Shown here: positions 21,190-21,940 of the stretch, piece by piece | Numbering within the stretch: position 1 is the first letter of the stretch | Layout of the letters: each line of letters begins with the position of its first letter | DNA from: CAZEDU01 sp964511185 | GTDB taxonomy: Bacteria > Myxococcota > Myxococcia > Myxococcales > Myxococcaceae | DNA length: 21,940 bases | Direction: 5' to 3' | Assembly (NCBI GenBank): GCA_964511185.1 | Contig: CAZEDU010000085.1 | Coordinates: forward strand, 1 to 21,940 | Notes under the pieces: model-generated | Told to the model about the DNA's origin: nothing | Seen by the model: the letters and a program-made list of their open reading frames with translations, nothing else | Database searches by the model: none | Program-made: the position numbers and the translations under genes

Positions 21190-21940
21190 ATGCGCTTCGA
21201 CACCCTCGCCATTCACGCCGGCCAACAGCCGGATCCGACCACCGGCGCCATCATGACGCCGGTCTATTTCACCTCGACCTACGTTCAAGCCGGCCCCGGC
21301 GAGCACAAGGGCTACGAGTACTCCCGCACCAAGAACCCGACCCGGGTCGCGCTGGAAGGCTGCCTCGCCGCGCTCGAAGGGGCCAAGTTCGGCGCGGCGT
21401 TCGCCTCGGGCTGCGCCGCCGCCGACACGCTGATGCGCCTGTTCGATGCGGGCGATCACATCGTCTGCTCCGACGACGTGTACGGCGGTACCTTCCGGCT
21501 GTTCGACAAGGTCTTCCGGCGGCAGGGGCTGAGCTTCTCGTTCGTCGACCTGACGAACCCGAAGAACCTCGAGGCCGCCATCACGCCGAAGACGAAGGCG
21601 GTCTGGGTGGAGACGCCCACCAACCCGATGCTCAAGCTCATCGACTTGAGCGCGATGGCGGACATCGCCAAGAAGCGAAAGCTCGTCTCCATCTGCGACA
21701 ACACCTTCATGACGCCGTACTTCCAGCGGCCGCTGGACTTGGGCTTCGACATCGTCGTGCACTCGACGACGAAGTACCTGAACGGCCACAGCGACTGCGT
21801 GGGCGGCTTCGCCGGCACCTCGAGCCCCGAGCTGGCCGAGCGCATCTACTTCCTGCAGAACGCGATCGGCGGCGTCGCGTCGCCGATGGACAGCTTCCTG
21901 GTGCTGCGGGGCGTGAAGACGCTGCACGTGCGGATGGAGC
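21190..21940 (+). CDS. Cystathionine gamma-synthase/lyase-type PLP enzyme (3' end outside window)
   Basis: The first 250 residues of a Cys/Met-metabolism PLP enzyme are visible; the family is about 380-400 long. Landmarks: TLAIHAGQQPDPTTGAIMTPV, YEYSRTKNPTRVALE (42-56, phosphate-binding Tyr/Arg from the neighbouring subunit), FASGCAAADTLM, VYGGTFRLFDKVF, ETPTNPMLKLIDL, ICDNTF (Asp170 for the pyridine nitrogen) and HSTTKYLNGHSD with the PLP lysine at 195. It acts in the cytoplasm in transsulfuration. Gamma-synthase (homoserine ester plus cysteine) and gamma-lyase cannot be separated by eye from this part. It starts 31 bases after the previous gene. Confidence 0.93.
   Translation, partial: MRFDTLAIHAGQQPDPTTGAIMTPVYFTSTYVQAGPGEHKGYEYSRTKNPTRVALEGCLAALEGAKFGAAFASGCAAADTLMRLFDAGDHIVCSDDVYGGTFRLFDKVFRRQGLSFSFVDLTNPKNLEAAITPKTKAVWVETPTNPMLKLIDLSAMADIAKKRKLVSICDNTFMTPYFQRPLDLGFDIVVHSTTKYLNGHSDCVGGFAGTSSPELAERIYFLQNAIGGVASPMDSFLVLRGVKTLHVRME

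Noticed and set aside
1..21940. tRNA, rRNA, CRISPR arrays, insertion sequences
   Set aside because: Nothing resembling tRNA arms, rRNA conserved stretches, regularly spaced repeats, transposase genes or terminal inverted repeats was seen.

Overview
This is a very GC-rich, gene-dense window with strong G/C preference at third codon positions. It has many 1-4 bp stop/start overlaps (ATGA, TGATG, GTGA, TTGA) and many predicted lipoproteins. Together with an HmuY-like heme protein, Tat-exported DUF1501-type and DUF1588/DUF1585-like proteins, an M3-like lipoprotein peptidase and a CxxCxxCC protein, this suggests a Gram-negative of the Myxococcota (former Deltaproteobacteria). That placement is inferred from gene content, not from a marker gene. 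One run of ten N shows that this is a draft assembly.

Region 1 (1-6291) is a divergent iron/heme locus. Leftward from about 5310 run a di-heme DUF1111-type oxidoreductase, an imelysin/EfeO-like M75 lipoprotein, a cytochrome P460-like lipoprotein, a TonB-dependent receptor and an HmuY-like heme-binding lipoprotein cut by the window edge. Rightward run a 69-residue protein with a CxCGxxH motif and a heme-oxygenase-fold protein. An AT-rich Fur-box-like site at 5323-5342 lies between the two arms and overlaps a candidate leftward promoter. The likely job is outer-membrane capture and import of heme or iron, then cytoplasmic heme handling. The oxygenase-like protein lacks the expected proximal histidine and carries a four-cysteine insertion, which makes it the most unusual protein here.

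Region 2 (6296-10290) holds a leftward M3-like metallopeptidase lipoprotein and a rightward overlapping trio: EpmA (EF-P lysylation), a PlsC-type acyltransferase and a histidine phosphatase.

Region 3 (10455-13783) is a three-gene exported operon: a frameshifted lipoprotein, a CxxCH lipoprotein resembling DUF1588/DUF1585 proteins, and a Tat-exported DUF1501-like protein. The first two genes look like a single 596-codon frame only because the first carries a frameshift. A 383-bp gene-free stretch with several hairpins follows and leads into a secreted NlpC/P60 protein (14167-14622).

Region 4 (14589-21940) holds a divergent glycerate-kinase-like protein coupled to a YkgJ-type cysteine-cluster protein, a zinc-finger membrane protein, an RlmI-type rRNA methyltransferase broken by the N gap, an MBL-fold hydrolase, a tail-anchored protein, a 468-residue protein of unknown function with an internal repeat, and the start of a cystathionine gamma-synthase-type enzyme that runs off the right edge.
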